A stretch of DNA of 18,551 nt from JADHMP01 sp964386915 (GTDB lineage Bacteria > Bacteroidota > Bacteroidia > Flavobacteriales > Flavobacteriaceae), in the NCBI GenBank assembly GCA_964386915.1, contig CAYLUQ010000021.1, positions 1 through 18,551 of the forward strand. Reading direction: 5' to 3'. Within the stretch, counting starts at the first letter, position 1. Every line of letters begins with the position of its first letter. Both the position numbers and the translations under genes were made by a program. The notes below the pieces were generated by a model. The model worked only from the letters and a program-made list of their open reading frames with translations. It had not been told where the DNA came from and made no database searches. This document shows positions 7,863-15,694 of the stretch, in pieces.

Positions 7863-8111
7863 ATGAAATTCCTCTATCCTTTAGTCTGCGCCTTTGCATT
7901 AACCTCTTGTGTTGCTGTTCGGTTTCCCAATGAAATAAAAGTGAACGTGGCTTTTCCTGAAAACATTTCTGAGGAAAACATGACCCGAATCATTGATAAA
8001 ATTCCACCTACTTTAGGCAAACGAAAAGTTCAAACTCGAGTTGAAGTGGTGACTCATGGAGGCACTACAACTAAAGAAGAGCAACGGGAAGAAAGTCTTC
8101 AGAAAGAATAA
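7863..8111 (+). CDS. Small lipoprotein of unknown function
   Basis: 82 residues: MKFLYPLVCAFALTSC gives a lipobox L-T-S-C with Cys16, followed by about 66 residues. The mature part contains KVNVAFPENISEENMTRIIDKI and ends in a charged tail rich in Glu, Lys and Gln. I do not recognise the family. The lipobox, ATG start and sensible composition support a real gene. Its TAA (8109-8111) abuts the stop of the minus-strand rmuC gene (8112-8114) with no base between. It may be transcribed alone or by read-through from the acyltransferase gene. Confidence 0.7.
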   Translation: MKFLYPLVCAFALTSCVAVRFPNEIKVNVAFPENISEENMTRIIDKIPPTLGKRKVQTRVEVVTHGGTTTKEEQREESLQKE

Positions 8112-8119
8112 TTATTCTT
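8104..8119. repeat. 16-base palindrome across two abutting stop codons
   Basis: AAGAATAATTATTCTT is a perfect palindrome without a spacer, centred on the junction between the small lipoprotein gene and the convergent rmuC gene. It includes both TAA stops. It is A/T-rich and has no loop, so it is not a normal terminator, but it is the only symmetric element at a junction that otherwise has no room for one. Confidence 0.4.
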
Positions 8120-9386
8120 CGTTAAAGTCAATAAGATCGGGAGATTCTTCTTTTGGAGACTCTAGCTGTTCTACGTTTTTCAGTTTAGACTGCATCATGC
8201 GTGTACGGGTGCCCACTAGGGTTTCAATTTCATTATTGGCTTCATTTATTTTGCGTTGTGCTTTTTCCAATACGCCACCAAAGGTGTTGAATTCTTTTTT
8301 AACGGCTGCTAAAACATTCCAAACTTCACTGCTTCGTTTTTGAATGGCAAGTGTTTTGAAGCCCATTTGCAAGCTATTGAGCATGGCCGCTAAAGTGGTG
8401 GGGCCCGTAACCACAATTTTATTTTCGCGTTGCAAGAGCGCAATTAAATCGGGTTGGCGCACTACCTCAGCAAATAAACCTTCGATGGGCAAAAACATAA
8501 TACCAAAATCGGTGGTGTGGGGAGGATCAATGTATTTCGAAGCAATATCACGTGCAAATTTTTTGATAGATTGGAGTAATGCCTTCACCGAAGTTTCAAT
8601 GGCAACAGGGTCACCGGTATCATAGGCGGTTTGCAAACGCACATAATCTTCTTGTGGAAATTTAGCATCTATGGGCAAATAAACAGCTTGATCATTAGTG
8701 GCTTTTCCGGGTAATTTCACTGCAAATTCAACTATAGCATCCGACCCTTTTTTGGTTTTTACATTAGCTTCATATTGATCGGGGGCTAAGATTTGTTCCA
8801 AAATATTCCCCAACTGAATTTCGCCCAAAACCCCTCTAGTTTTCACATTGCTTAAAACTTTTTTGAGGTCGCCCACACCCGAAGCCAAGTGTTGCATTTC
8901 GCCCAAACCTTTTTGAACTTTAAGCAATTGTTGAGTGACCAATTCAAATGATTTTCCAAGGCGTTCTTCAAGTGTTTTATGCAGCTTTTCATCCACTGTT
9001 TCTCGCATCTTTTCTAAACGCACCTCAGTGGTTTTTATCATTTCTTCTTGCTGACGCTTCATTTCACCAAATTTTTCTTTTTGAAGGTCATTAAACGTAT
9101 TCACGTTTTTTGAAAATACCTCTTGAAAATCTCTTAGCGTTTGTCGCAATTCTAAGCGATCTTCTTTGGCATTTTTAGAAATGGTTTCGGTCAGTCTATT
9201 GATGCTTTGGGTAAGCTCAATACGATTCTCTTTAAAGTTTTTGGAAATTTCTTCCCGCTGCAGGGAAAAAGCATTTTGTAGTAAGTTGTTTAGTTTTTCG
9301 CCCTCATCCTGGGGTGTTTTTTTTAGAATGATAAACAAAAGACCAGCTAGGTTGAGCAGGCCTATGGCTATAAATAAATATTCCAT
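8112..9386 (-). CDS. rmuC: RmuC-family DNA recombination protein
   Basis: 424 residues. An N-terminal hydrophobic segment (about 3-22) is followed by a long charged coiled coil (about 25-165) and the RmuC domain (about 175-390). Family signatures are GVLGEIQLG at 185-193, PIDAKFP at 238-244, GIMFLPIEGLFAEV, and VTGPTTLAAMLNSLQMGF. RmuC proteins have a restriction-endonuclease-like core and limit recombination at inverted repeats in E. coli; the biochemical mechanism is not settled. The protein should be membrane-tethered with its nuclease-like domain in the cytoplasm. It lies 71 bases downstream of the RimK-fusion gene on the same strand and is probably its operon partner. The C-terminus is acidic (PKEESPDLIDFNEE). 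Confidence 0.92.
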   Translation of the reverse strand: MEYLFIAIGLLNLAGLLFIILKKTPQDEGEKLNNLLQNAFSLQREEISKNFKENRIELTQSINRLTETISKNAKEDRLELRQTLRDFQEVFSKNVNTFNDLQKEKFGEMKRQQEEMIKTTEVRLEKMRETVDEKLHKTLEERLGKSFELVTQQLLKVQKGLGEMQHLASGVGDLKKVLSNVKTRGVLGEIQLGNILEQILAPDQYEANVKTKKGSDAIVEFAVKLPGKATNDQAVYLPIDAKFPQEDYVRLQTAYDTGDPVAIETSVKALLQSIKKFARDIASKYIDPPHTTDFGIMFLPIEGLFAEVVRQPDLIALLQRENKIVVTGPTTLAAMLNSLQMGFKTLAIQKRSSEVWNVLAAVKKEFNTFGGVLEKAQRKINEANNEIETLVGTRTRMMQSKLKNVEQLESPKEESPDLIDFNEE

Positions 9387-9457
9387 GGTGAAAAGATCTG
9401 CTTATAAAGGTAAAGATTCCCAATCGATTCGCAAGGGCAAATTTGAATTGAACCAAC

Positions 9458-10840
9458 TTACTCCCTAGGCTTGTATTTTAATTTGTGTTCAATGGCCATA
9501 ATCATGGTGCTGGCAATATCTTTTCCGGTTGCTGCCTCAATAGCTTCTAGTCCGGGAGACGAATTTACTTCCAACACTAAGGGTCCTTTGTTAGATCTGA
9601 TGATGTCTACCCCAGCCACTACTAAATCAAAAGCTTTGGCCGCTTTTAGGGCTAAACGCCTTTCTTCTTGCGTTATTTTTACTTTGGTGGCCGTGCCACC
9701 CATATGAATATTGGATCTAAATTCGCCAACGGCCGCTTGCCTTTGTATGGCCGCTACCACTTTTCCAGCCACCACAAAACAACGGATGTCTTTTCCTTGT
9801 GCTTCTTTGATAAATTCTTGCACTAAAATATTGGCTTGCAAACTTTTAAAAGCATTAATAACACTCTCAGCAGCCTTATTCGTTTCGGCAGAAACAACGC
9901 CTTTTCCTTGTGCACTTTGCAAAAGTTTTATCACTAAAGGGGCACCGCCTACCATATCTATTAGGTCTTTGGTGTCTAAAGGAGATTTGGCAAAACCCGT
10001 TATGGGAATTTGAATGTTGTTTAGGGAAAACAATTGAGAAGACAGTAACTTATCTCGAGATTGTGAAATTGCCCTATCTGTATTTAAACAATAAGCTCCA
10101 ATATTATGAAATTGGCGTAAGAGGGCACAGCCGTAGAAAGTCATGCTGGGTCTTATTCGGGGTATGACGGCATCTAAACTTTCTATAATGGTTCCTCCCC
10201 TATACCGCACTTCAGGAGTATTAGTATCTAGGCGCATATAACATTGTTGAATGTTATAAAAATACATTTCGTGTCCTCTCGCTCTTCCGGCTTCCAAGAT
10301 CCGTTTGTTGCTGTAGAGGCTTTTGTCTGAGGCTAGGAGCCCAATCTGCAAACCCGATTTTTTTCGAATCAAATAGCTATACATTTGTTCGATTTCTTTA
10401 GTTGAGATATCACCTAAAACAAATTGTTGTGCTGGGTTTACCACAAATCGGTTGACCATTGCTTCTCGACCTAAAAGCATTCTAAAGTCCATGCCGTCTC
10501 TATTGGCCAAGGTCAATTCAATATCAAAAATATGCTCCCCTACTTGAACAGGAGTTTTAATCACATAGCGTTTTTCCGAAATGCCGGTGGAGCTTTTTAC
10601 TGTTCGTACTGCTATTATTTTGGCCTTGCAATCAACCGATAGACTTAAATTGTCTTGCAAAGGATTGATTTGAAATTCTACCCAATTTTCTCCTTTTTTC
10701 TTAAATTTTTTAATGTTGGTAGCTTGAATTGAAGAGGTTCTGGCTCCAGAGTCTACTCGAGCCTTTACAGCCGGAATGTTGAGTTCATCAAAACTACACC
10801 ATTCTACACTGCCCAATAGTGCTAAAGATTCGTTTTTCAT
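9458..10840 (-). CDS. rimK: RimK ATP-grasp ligase fused to an N-terminal retropepsin-like (RimB) domain
   Basis: About 460 residues from the ATG at 10840 (MKNESLALLGSVEWC), where the first domain begins directly; an ATG six codons upstream (10858) is also possible. Residues 6 to about 145 match PF05618, once called ATP-dependent zinc protease and now compared to retropepsins: KARVDSGARTSS carries the Asp-Ser-Gly at 30-32, and FRMLLGREAM resembles the second family motif. The rest is RimK: VIPRIRPSMTFYG, ATP-grasp lysines in APLVIKLLQSAQGKG, DIRCFVVAGKVVAAIQR, and the metal site in LVLEVNSSPGLEAIE. RimK adds glutamates to the C-terminus of ribosomal protein S6 in E. coli. In other bacteria the protease-like and ligase proteins are separate neighbouring genes (rimB, rimK), so the fusion supports coupled action. 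Confidence 0.9.
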   Translation of the reverse strand: MKNESLALLGSVEWCSFDELNIPAVKARVDSGARTSSIQATNIKKFKKKGENWVEFQINPLQDNLSLSVDCKAKIIAVRTVKSSTGISEKRYVIKTPVQVGEHIFDIELTLANRDGMDFRMLLGREAMVNRFVVNPAQQFVLGDISTKEIEQMYSYLIRKKSGLQIGLLASDKSLYSNKRILEAGRARGHEMYFYNIQQCYMRLDTNTPEVRYRGGTIIESLDAVIPRIRPSMTFYGCALLRQFHNIGAYCLNTDRAISQSRDKLLSSQLFSLNNIQIPITGFAKSPLDTKDLIDMVGGAPLVIKLLQSAQGKGVVSAETNKAAESVINAFKSLQANILVQEFIKEAQGKDIRCFVVAGKVVAAIQRQAAVGEFRSNIHMGGTATKVKITQEERRLALKAAKAFDLVVAGVDIIRSNKGPLVLEVNSSPGLEAIEAATGKDIASTMIMAIEHKLKYKPRE

Positions 10841-10898
10841 ATTCGAAAAATACAGCATTTAATTTAGATGCCTATACTTTTTATTCGGATTAATCGGG

Positions 10899-10931
10899 TT
10901 GTGCCCTATTTTGGGGTTCTTTATATATTTG
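10899..10931 (+). promoter_or_regulatory. Candidate Bacteroidota promoter for the DUF5916 gene
   Basis: TTG (10899-10901) and TATATTTG (10924-10931, exact TAnnTTTG) are separated by 22 bases, close to the Bacteroidota -33/-7 arrangement. Transcription would begin around 10935-10938, just before the GTG at 10947. This argues against translation starting at the TTG codon at 10899, which would lie upstream of the transcript start. Confidence 0.45.
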
Positions 10932-10946
10932 TCGAAATTTCTGCCT

Positions 10947-13190
10947 GTGAAATTCTTTCGCTCATCCAATTTAGCAGTTTGTTTTCTGCTTGCTGGAGCT
11001 CTCTTCAAAACAGTTGCTCAAGAACGTTTTGAACCTATAAAAGTGCCCCAAGATAGTTTTGAAATTGATGGCCTTTTAAATGAACCTGCTTGGGAAAAAG
11101 CAACCCTTGTTCGCATAGAAAACGAAATTATACCCGGCAATAATACCCCCGCAAAAGTGGAAACTCGTGGACTTATTGCCTATAGTGACACACACCTTTA
11201 CATTGGTTTTCACGCCTTTGACAAACCTGAAAATATTCGCGCCTCTATTCGACCTAGAGACAATTTTAGTCTGTGGAGTGATGATTTGATTATGGTTCGG
11301 CTGGACCCCTATGCCGATGGACGGAACAACTATCTCATTGTGGTCAATCCCCTGGGGAGTCATTTTGATGTGCGATCTGTGAACGCCATAGATGAAGAAG
11401 ATCGCTATGACATTAGTTTCAATATGGATTTTGAAACAGCCGGACAATTGGTGTCTGATGGCTATCAAGTAGAAATCAAAATCCCCTTTTCTTCATTGCC
11501 GTTTCCCAATGGAAAAGACCAACTTTGGCACTTTAATTTATTTCGAAAATATTTTCAAAATGGAAATGAAATTGAATTGAGCAGCCAAACCTATGATCGC
11601 AACAACTCTTGTGAAGTATGTCAAACAACAGATCAATTGGTTTTAAAAGACATCGTGATTGAAAAACGTTTTGAGCTTTTACCCTATGTAGCCGGCAATT
11701 TTTCTGGCAAAAGACCCCAGGCCGATGCCGCTTTAGATTATGACAAAATAAATCCTAATGCCGGTTTGGGTCTCAATTTAGACCTTAACAAAACAAGCAC
11801 CCTGGAGGTAACCCTCAATCCCGACTTTTCACAAGTGGAGGCAGATGTTACCCAAATTGACATCAATTCTTCCTATGCGTTGGAATATCCTGAACGAAGA
11901 CCTTTTTTTAATAGGGGCACCGATGTGGTCAATTTTATTGATGGGGCCTTTTATTCGCGTTCCATTAACAATCCAATTGTCTCTTCAAAACTTTTGAGTC
12001 AAGGACAAAAATCACGCCTCTATTTCTTAACCGCATTAGATCAAAATTCACCCTATCAAATTGCAGCAGAAGACCGTTCCTATTTTGGAGAAGGAGGCCA
12101 ATCATTTGTAAACGTATTGCGCTACCAACATTTGTTTTCTAAAAACACTCGAATGGGCGTAGTAACAACCAATCGCTATTATGAAAACGGCGGATATGGC
12201 AATCTTTTTGGAACAGACGGTCGGTTTATTTTATCAAAAAACTGGCAATTGAATTATGAGGTTTTTGCCAACAACAACCTAGAACCTGAAGCCAATTGGA
12301 TAGATTCGGATGACAAGTTGCTTGACAAAACAGCAGCCTTAGATGGCGAACGTTTTTCGGGAACAGCACTCTATTTGCAGCTTTTTCACAACACCGAGCA
12401 TTGGCAATCTTCCTTAGCCTTAAGTAGCATTTCTCCTCACTATCAAGCCAATGTTGGCTTTGTGGTAAAAAACAATCGCCGTTGGATTTCCCTTAAACAG
12501 CAATATCAAAATTTCCTCAATAAAAAAGGCTTACAATATTTTAGTGTGGGCTATAAAGGTGACTTGCAACGCACACCGCAAGGGGAATTTAAAACCCTTA
12601 GTATTGATGGTATTGTTCAAATACGCACTTTTTTAAATACTAGTATTGGCTATACATACGACTTTGATGTAAAGAAAGATTACTTAGATCGGCTTTATTA
12701 TAACCTCGGTGTGCATGAAATCGAAATGCGGAGCACCCCCTCAGAGGCCATCACTGTTTTTGGGGCTGTTATGATGGGCAAAGACATTGCTTATAATGAG
12801 GACGTCCCCGATGTGGGACGTATGTTCAACGCCTTTTTCCAACCCTCTTTTCAGCTCAACAATAATTTTAGTATGATTCCTTCTTTGCGTTATGCCCAAT
12901 TAAAAAATCTGCAAGAGGGTGGGTTTTATTACAAAGGCTACATTAGTCGTTTCACCCTTCGCTATCAGTTCAATAACTTCTTAAGCGTGCGCTTGGTTTC
13001 AGAATACAATCATTTTAACGAAACATTTTTCTTACAACCCCTCATCCAATGGAACCCCAATCCTTCCACTGTTTTTTATGTGGGGGGCAATCAAAATTCG
13101 CTGGAGGACTTTAACAGTGAATATTATTCACCCTTTAGAGTAGATCAAACCCAACTTTTTTTGAAATTTCAATATTTGATAGGGCTCTAA
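10947..13190 (+). CDS. DUF5916 outer-membrane-type protein with CBM9-like N-terminal domain
   Basis: About 747 residues. No ATG opens this frame. The GTG at 10947 gives a standard signal peptide (VKFFRSSNLAVCFLLAGALF, then KTVAQ, cut near A-Q); the frame stays open to a TTG at 10899, which adds 16 non-signal-like residues. The mature protein starts with a carbohydrate-binding family 9-like domain (EIDGLLNEPAWEKA, YIGFHAFDKPE, WSDDLIMVRLDPYADG). The DUF5916 region follows, with NPDFSQVEADVTQIDIN and YPERRPFFNRG, both characteristic of the family. Many alternating aromatic strands toward the C-terminus suggest an outer-membrane beta-barrel. Substrate unknown; family members are common in Bacteroidota, often near peptide or glycan genes. 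Its stop overlaps the stop of the convergent gene by four bases. Confidence 0.88.
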   Translation: MKFFRSSNLAVCFLLAGALFKTVAQERFEPIKVPQDSFEIDGLLNEPAWEKATLVRIENEIIPGNNTPAKVETRGLIAYSDTHLYIGFHAFDKPENIRASIRPRDNFSLWSDDLIMVRLDPYADGRNNYLIVVNPLGSHFDVRSVNAIDEEDRYDISFNMDFETAGQLVSDGYQVEIKIPFSSLPFPNGKDQLWHFNLFRKYFQNGNEIELSSQTYDRNNSCEVCQTTDQLVLKDIVIEKRFELLPYVAGNFSGKRPQADAALDYDKINPNAGLGLNLDLNKTSTLEVTLNPDFSQVEADVTQIDINSSYALEYPERRPFFNRGTDVVNFIDGAFYSRSINNPIVSSKLLSQGQKSRLYFLTALDQNSPYQIAAEDRSYFGEGGQSFVNVLRYQHLFSKNTRMGVVTTNRYYENGGYGNLFGTDGRFILSKNWQLNYEVFANNNLEPEANWIDSDDKLLDKTAALDGERFSGTALYLQLFHNTEHWQSSLALSSISPHYQANVGFVVKNNRRWISLKQQYQNFLNKKGLQYFSVGYKGDLQRTPQGEFKTLSIDGIVQIRTFLNTSIGYTYDFDVKKDYLDRLYYNLGVHEIEMRSTPSEAITVFGAVMMGKDIAYNEDVPDVGRMFNAFFQPSFQLNNNFSMIPSLRYAQLKNLQEGGFYYKGYISRFTLRYQFNNFLSVRLVSEYNHFNETFFLQPLIQWNPNPSTVFYVGGNQNSLEDFNSEYYSPFRVDQTQLFLKFQYLIGL

Positions 13191-14014
13191 AAGGAGAACA
13201 ATGTGAGTTTAAAAAGACGGGGATAACCATTCCCTTCGTCTTCAGAAGTAATCCAAAAATGGTTAGTGTCAATAATTTTGACGGCCTCAATTTGCGCTTT
13301 ATCTAGGGGGAGCTGATAGCGTTTAAAATTCTTCTTATCGAGATGATGATAAGAAAAATCTGTCATGGTATAGAAAAATTGTTCTCCTTGGGCATTATAG
13401 CCGGTGAGGGCCAATAGCTTTAAATCGTCTTGATAATCTGCCGCAGTAATTAGACTATTAGCTGGCAATTCTCCAATGGAGGTAAGCGTATAACTACCAC
13501 CCACTTTGGGAAAAACATAGAGTTGAGTTACCTGTCTTTCTCGGTCTTTAGAAAAGAGCATGAGCGAATCGCCCACCACAGTCAAAGCCTCTGCATCAAA
13601 ACCGTGTTGCTTTCTTTTGGTGAAATTTTTTTGGTCTTTATAGCGTAGATGAATGCTGTCTTCCAACACCAAACGTGAATTGAGTATATAAATAGTAAGG
13701 TCTTTTCTTTGACCATTGTTATTGCCCACATCGGCTATAAAATATTGACACGCATCGGCGGCTATATCTTCCCAATCTCTGTTCACCGTTCCATATACTT
13801 TGGTTTCTAAAAGGAGTTCTCCTGCTGTATTAAAGACATATAATTTGGGTTTATCTCCCGAATCGTTATGCGTCAAAAAATGGTCTCCATAAAATTCAAG
13901 GCCAGAAGTTTCATCTATTTTTTTGGGTAAGAATTGGGTTTCCAATTGAATTTGTGACCATCCAACAAAGCCCAAAATAAGAAGGATCCCTAACGCTATT
14001 TTGGTTGAACGCAT
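13187..14014 (-). CDS. Secreted propeller-like protein, function unknown
   Basis: 275 residues with an N-terminal signal peptide (MRSTKIALGILLILGFVGWS, cut near residue 20). The body has repeated beta-strand patterns with spaced conserved-looking blocks: FLTHNDSGDKPKLYVFN, VNRDWEDIAAD, FIADVGNNNGQRKDLTIYIL, FDAEALTVVGDSLMLFSKD and IEAVKIIDTNHFWITSEDEG. The pattern of acidic residues beside small turns fits a beta-propeller, possibly calcium-binding, similar to the SdiA-regulated and phytase-like propellers, but I cannot place it firmly. Its TAG and the TAA of the DUF5916 gene share the bases CTAA. It has no partner gene on its strand. Confidence 0.75.
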   Translation of the reverse strand: MRSTKIALGILLILGFVGWSQIQLETQFLPKKIDETSGLEFYGDHFLTHNDSGDKPKLYVFNTAGELLLETKVYGTVNRDWEDIAADACQYFIADVGNNNGQRKDLTIYILNSRLVLEDSIHLRYKDQKNFTKRKQHGFDAEALTVVGDSLMLFSKDRERQVTQLYVFPKVGGSYTLTSIGELPANSLITAADYQDDLKLLALTGYNAQGEQFFYTMTDFSYHHLDKKNFKRYQLPLDKAQIEAVKIIDTNHFWITSEDEGNGYPRLFKLTLFSF

Positions 14015-14063
14015 AGTTGTACTTTTCTGATACTAAAATATAATTTTAGATTTTGGTTTTCTT

Positions 14064-14071
14064 TACATTTG
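14064..14071 (+). promoter_or_regulatory. Candidate -7 element for the Bax inhibitor-1 family gene
   Basis: TACATTTG matches TAnnTTTG exactly and lies 22 bases before the ATG at 14094. The -33 region about 20 bases upstream is T-rich (AATTTTAG) without an exact TTG. The predicted leader would be about 15-18 bases. Confidence 0.45.
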
Positions 14072-14093
14072 TATAAAAATAAAACTTTAAGCT

Positions 14094-14813
14094 ATGCGTT
14101 CTGGAAATCCTGTACTCACTGATAAAGCCTTTTCTCAAGCCATTGACCGTGGCGAAACAATGACCCTAAATGGCACGGTAAATAAAACTTTTATGAGTGT
14201 TTTGTTGCTCATTGGGGCTGGCTATTTAACCTACAACCAAGTCAATCCGGCTGTACTTATGGTTGCCGGTTTTGGTGGATTCATTTTAGCCCTAATCACC
14301 ATTTTCAAAAAAAGTTGGGCGCCTATCACGGTTCCACTTTATGCCCTAGCCGAGGGTGTCTTGTTAGGCGGAATTTCCTACCTCTACAATGCCCAATATG
14401 AAGGCATTGTTTCCAATGCTATTTTTCTGACTCTTGGCATTCTACTTTCGCTATTAATGCTCTACAGGTCTGGTTATATCAAAGCTACTGAAAATTTCAA
14501 ATTGGGCATTTTTGCCGCCACAGGCGGAATTGCACTCGTCTATCTAGTCAATTTTATTATGAGTTTTTTTGGCATGAGTATAGGTGTGCTCAACCCCCTA
14601 AACAGTTCTTGGATAAGCATTGGGTTTAGTCTCTTTGTGGTGGTGATTGCCGCTTTAAATCTTGTGCTTGATTTTGATTTTATAGAAAAAGGCGTGGAAA
14701 AAGGAGCTCCCAAATATATGGAATGGTTTGGTGCTTTTGGCCTTTTGGTTACACTGGTATGGCTCTATCTTGAAATTCTTCGCCTCCTAGCCAAATTAAA
14801 TTCACGAAAGTAA
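14094..14813 (+). CDS. Bax inhibitor-1/YccA family membrane protein
   Basis: 239 residues, starting with a short soluble N-terminus (about 30 residues) and then about seven hydrophobic segments. The C-terminal part is diagnostic of the Bacteroidota branch of the family: LVLDFDFIEKG with Asp193 and Asp195, and then MEWFGAFGLLVTLVWLYLEILRLL. In Bacillus YetJ two aspartates in the C-terminal part form a pH-sensitive gate for calcium leak, and the LDFD aspartates here are the likely equivalents. It should act in the inner membrane. The gene is single, with its own promoter candidate and a divergent neighbour upstream. In vivo role in bacteria is unclear. Confidence 0.9.
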   Translation: MRSGNPVLTDKAFSQAIDRGETMTLNGTVNKTFMSVLLLIGAGYLTYNQVNPAVLMVAGFGGFILALITIFKKSWAPITVPLYALAEGVLLGGISYLYNAQYEGIVSNAIFLTLGILLSLLMLYRSGYIKATENFKLGIFAATGGIALVYLVNFIMSFFGMSIGVLNPLNSSWISIGFSLFVVVIAALNLVLDFDFIEKGVEKGAPKYMEWFGAFGLLVTLVWLYLEILRLLAKLNSRK

Positions 14814-14942
14814 GTAGCATCTTTAATGGGCTAACATGGTATTCTTCTGTTTAGGCTTGCTTTAAGAAGATTTTAATCTGCTGTCTCATTGCACAGCCTA
14901 GACTTAAAGCTAACTTGGATAGTGAACTTTGCGTTTTTTCAC

Positions 14943-14956
14943 AACACAATTGTGTT
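14943..14956. promoter_or_regulatory. 14-base perfect palindrome upstream of the TetR gene
   Basis: AACACAATTGTGTT is a perfect inverted repeat 60 bases before the regulator's start codon, within the 203-base gap between genes 14094-14813 and 15017-15694. TetR-type repressors usually bind such short palindromes in or near their own promoter. No exact TAnnTTTG was found between the palindrome and the ATG; the closest are TACTTTCT and TACTTTCA. The rest of the gap shows nothing else clear. Confidence 0.45.
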
Positions 14957-15016
14957 AATTTAAAAAAAATAGGCCTTACTTTCTTTTTTAATAGTAATAC
15001 TTTCATATATTTACAC

Positions 15017-15694
15017 ATGGAAAAGTTGTCCGTACAGTTCAATATTAACCCTCAACTCTATAGCAAAGACCCTGAGTCTAGTGTTTTAGGGAAAAAAATA
15101 TTAGAACAAAGCATCATCTTAATTGATGAGTTGGGTTTTGAGGGCTTTACCTTTAAAAAGTTGGGTAAAAAAATAGGCTCTAATGAAAGCTCTATCTACC
15201 GATATTTTAGAAGCAAACACACCCTTTTGATTTATTTAATTGATTGGTATTGGAGTTGGGTAGAATATAAACTGACCTTTGCCACTACAAATGTTGAAAA
15301 CCCAAATGAAAAATTGACTCGGTCTATACAGCTCTTAACCCAAGGCATTCAAGAAGATGACAACTTTACCCATATCAACGAAGTCTTACTCAATAAAATC
15401 ATCATAGCAGAATCCATAAAAGCCTATTTAACCAAAGACATCGATTTAGAGAATGAAAAGGGTTATTTCAAAACCTATAAAAGAGTGGTGCAACGAGTGA
15501 GCGAATTTATTATGCAAATCAATCCTAATTTTAAATATCCTCACATGCTGGTTTCCACTGTTATTGAAGGAGCGCATCAACAGCTGTTTTTTTCAGACCA
15601 CTTACCCAGTATAACCAACGTGGAGAATGGAATAGATAGTATTGTTTGCTTTTACACCCATCTTGTTTTTAAAACTATTGAAAAAGATGAATAA
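15017..15694 (+). CDS. TetR/AcrR-type transcriptional regulator
   Basis: 225 residues from the ATG at 15017 (MEKLSVQFNINPQLY); the frame is open further upstream but that part is A/T-rich and not TetR-like. The N-terminal domain has the TetR layout: a helix with GKKILEQSIILIDELG, then the helix-turn-helix FTFKKLGKKIGSNESSIYRYF (about 45-65) and SKHTLLIYLIDW. The remaining 150 residues form the variable ligand-binding domain; it is unusually long in its C-terminal helices and gives no clue to the ligand. The next gene starts inside its last codons, so both are translated from one message. It is a good candidate to control the SulP and carbonic anhydrase genes downstream. Confidence 0.88.
   Translation: MEKLSVQFNINPQLYSKDPESSVLGKKILEQSIILIDELGFEGFTFKKLGKKIGSNESSIYRYFRSKHTLLIYLIDWYWSWVEYKLTFATTNVENPNEKLTRSIQLLTQGIQEDDNFTHINEVLLNKIIIAESIKAYLTKDIDLENEKGYFKTYKRVVQRVSEFIMQINPNFKYPHMLVSTVIEGAHQQLFFSDHLPSITNVENGIDSIVCFYTHLVFKTIEKDE

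Noticed and set aside
14818..14872. Terminator after the Bax inhibitor-1 family gene
   Set aside because: Only a short TTCTT/AAGAA pairing with a long loop and no U-tract is present.
14851..15042. Minus-strand open frame of 63 codons between the Bax inhibitor-1 family gene and the TetR gene
   Set aside because: It overlaps the TetR start, is rich in Lys and Cys without pattern, and has no signal or domain; it crosses the palindrome expected to be regulatory DNA.
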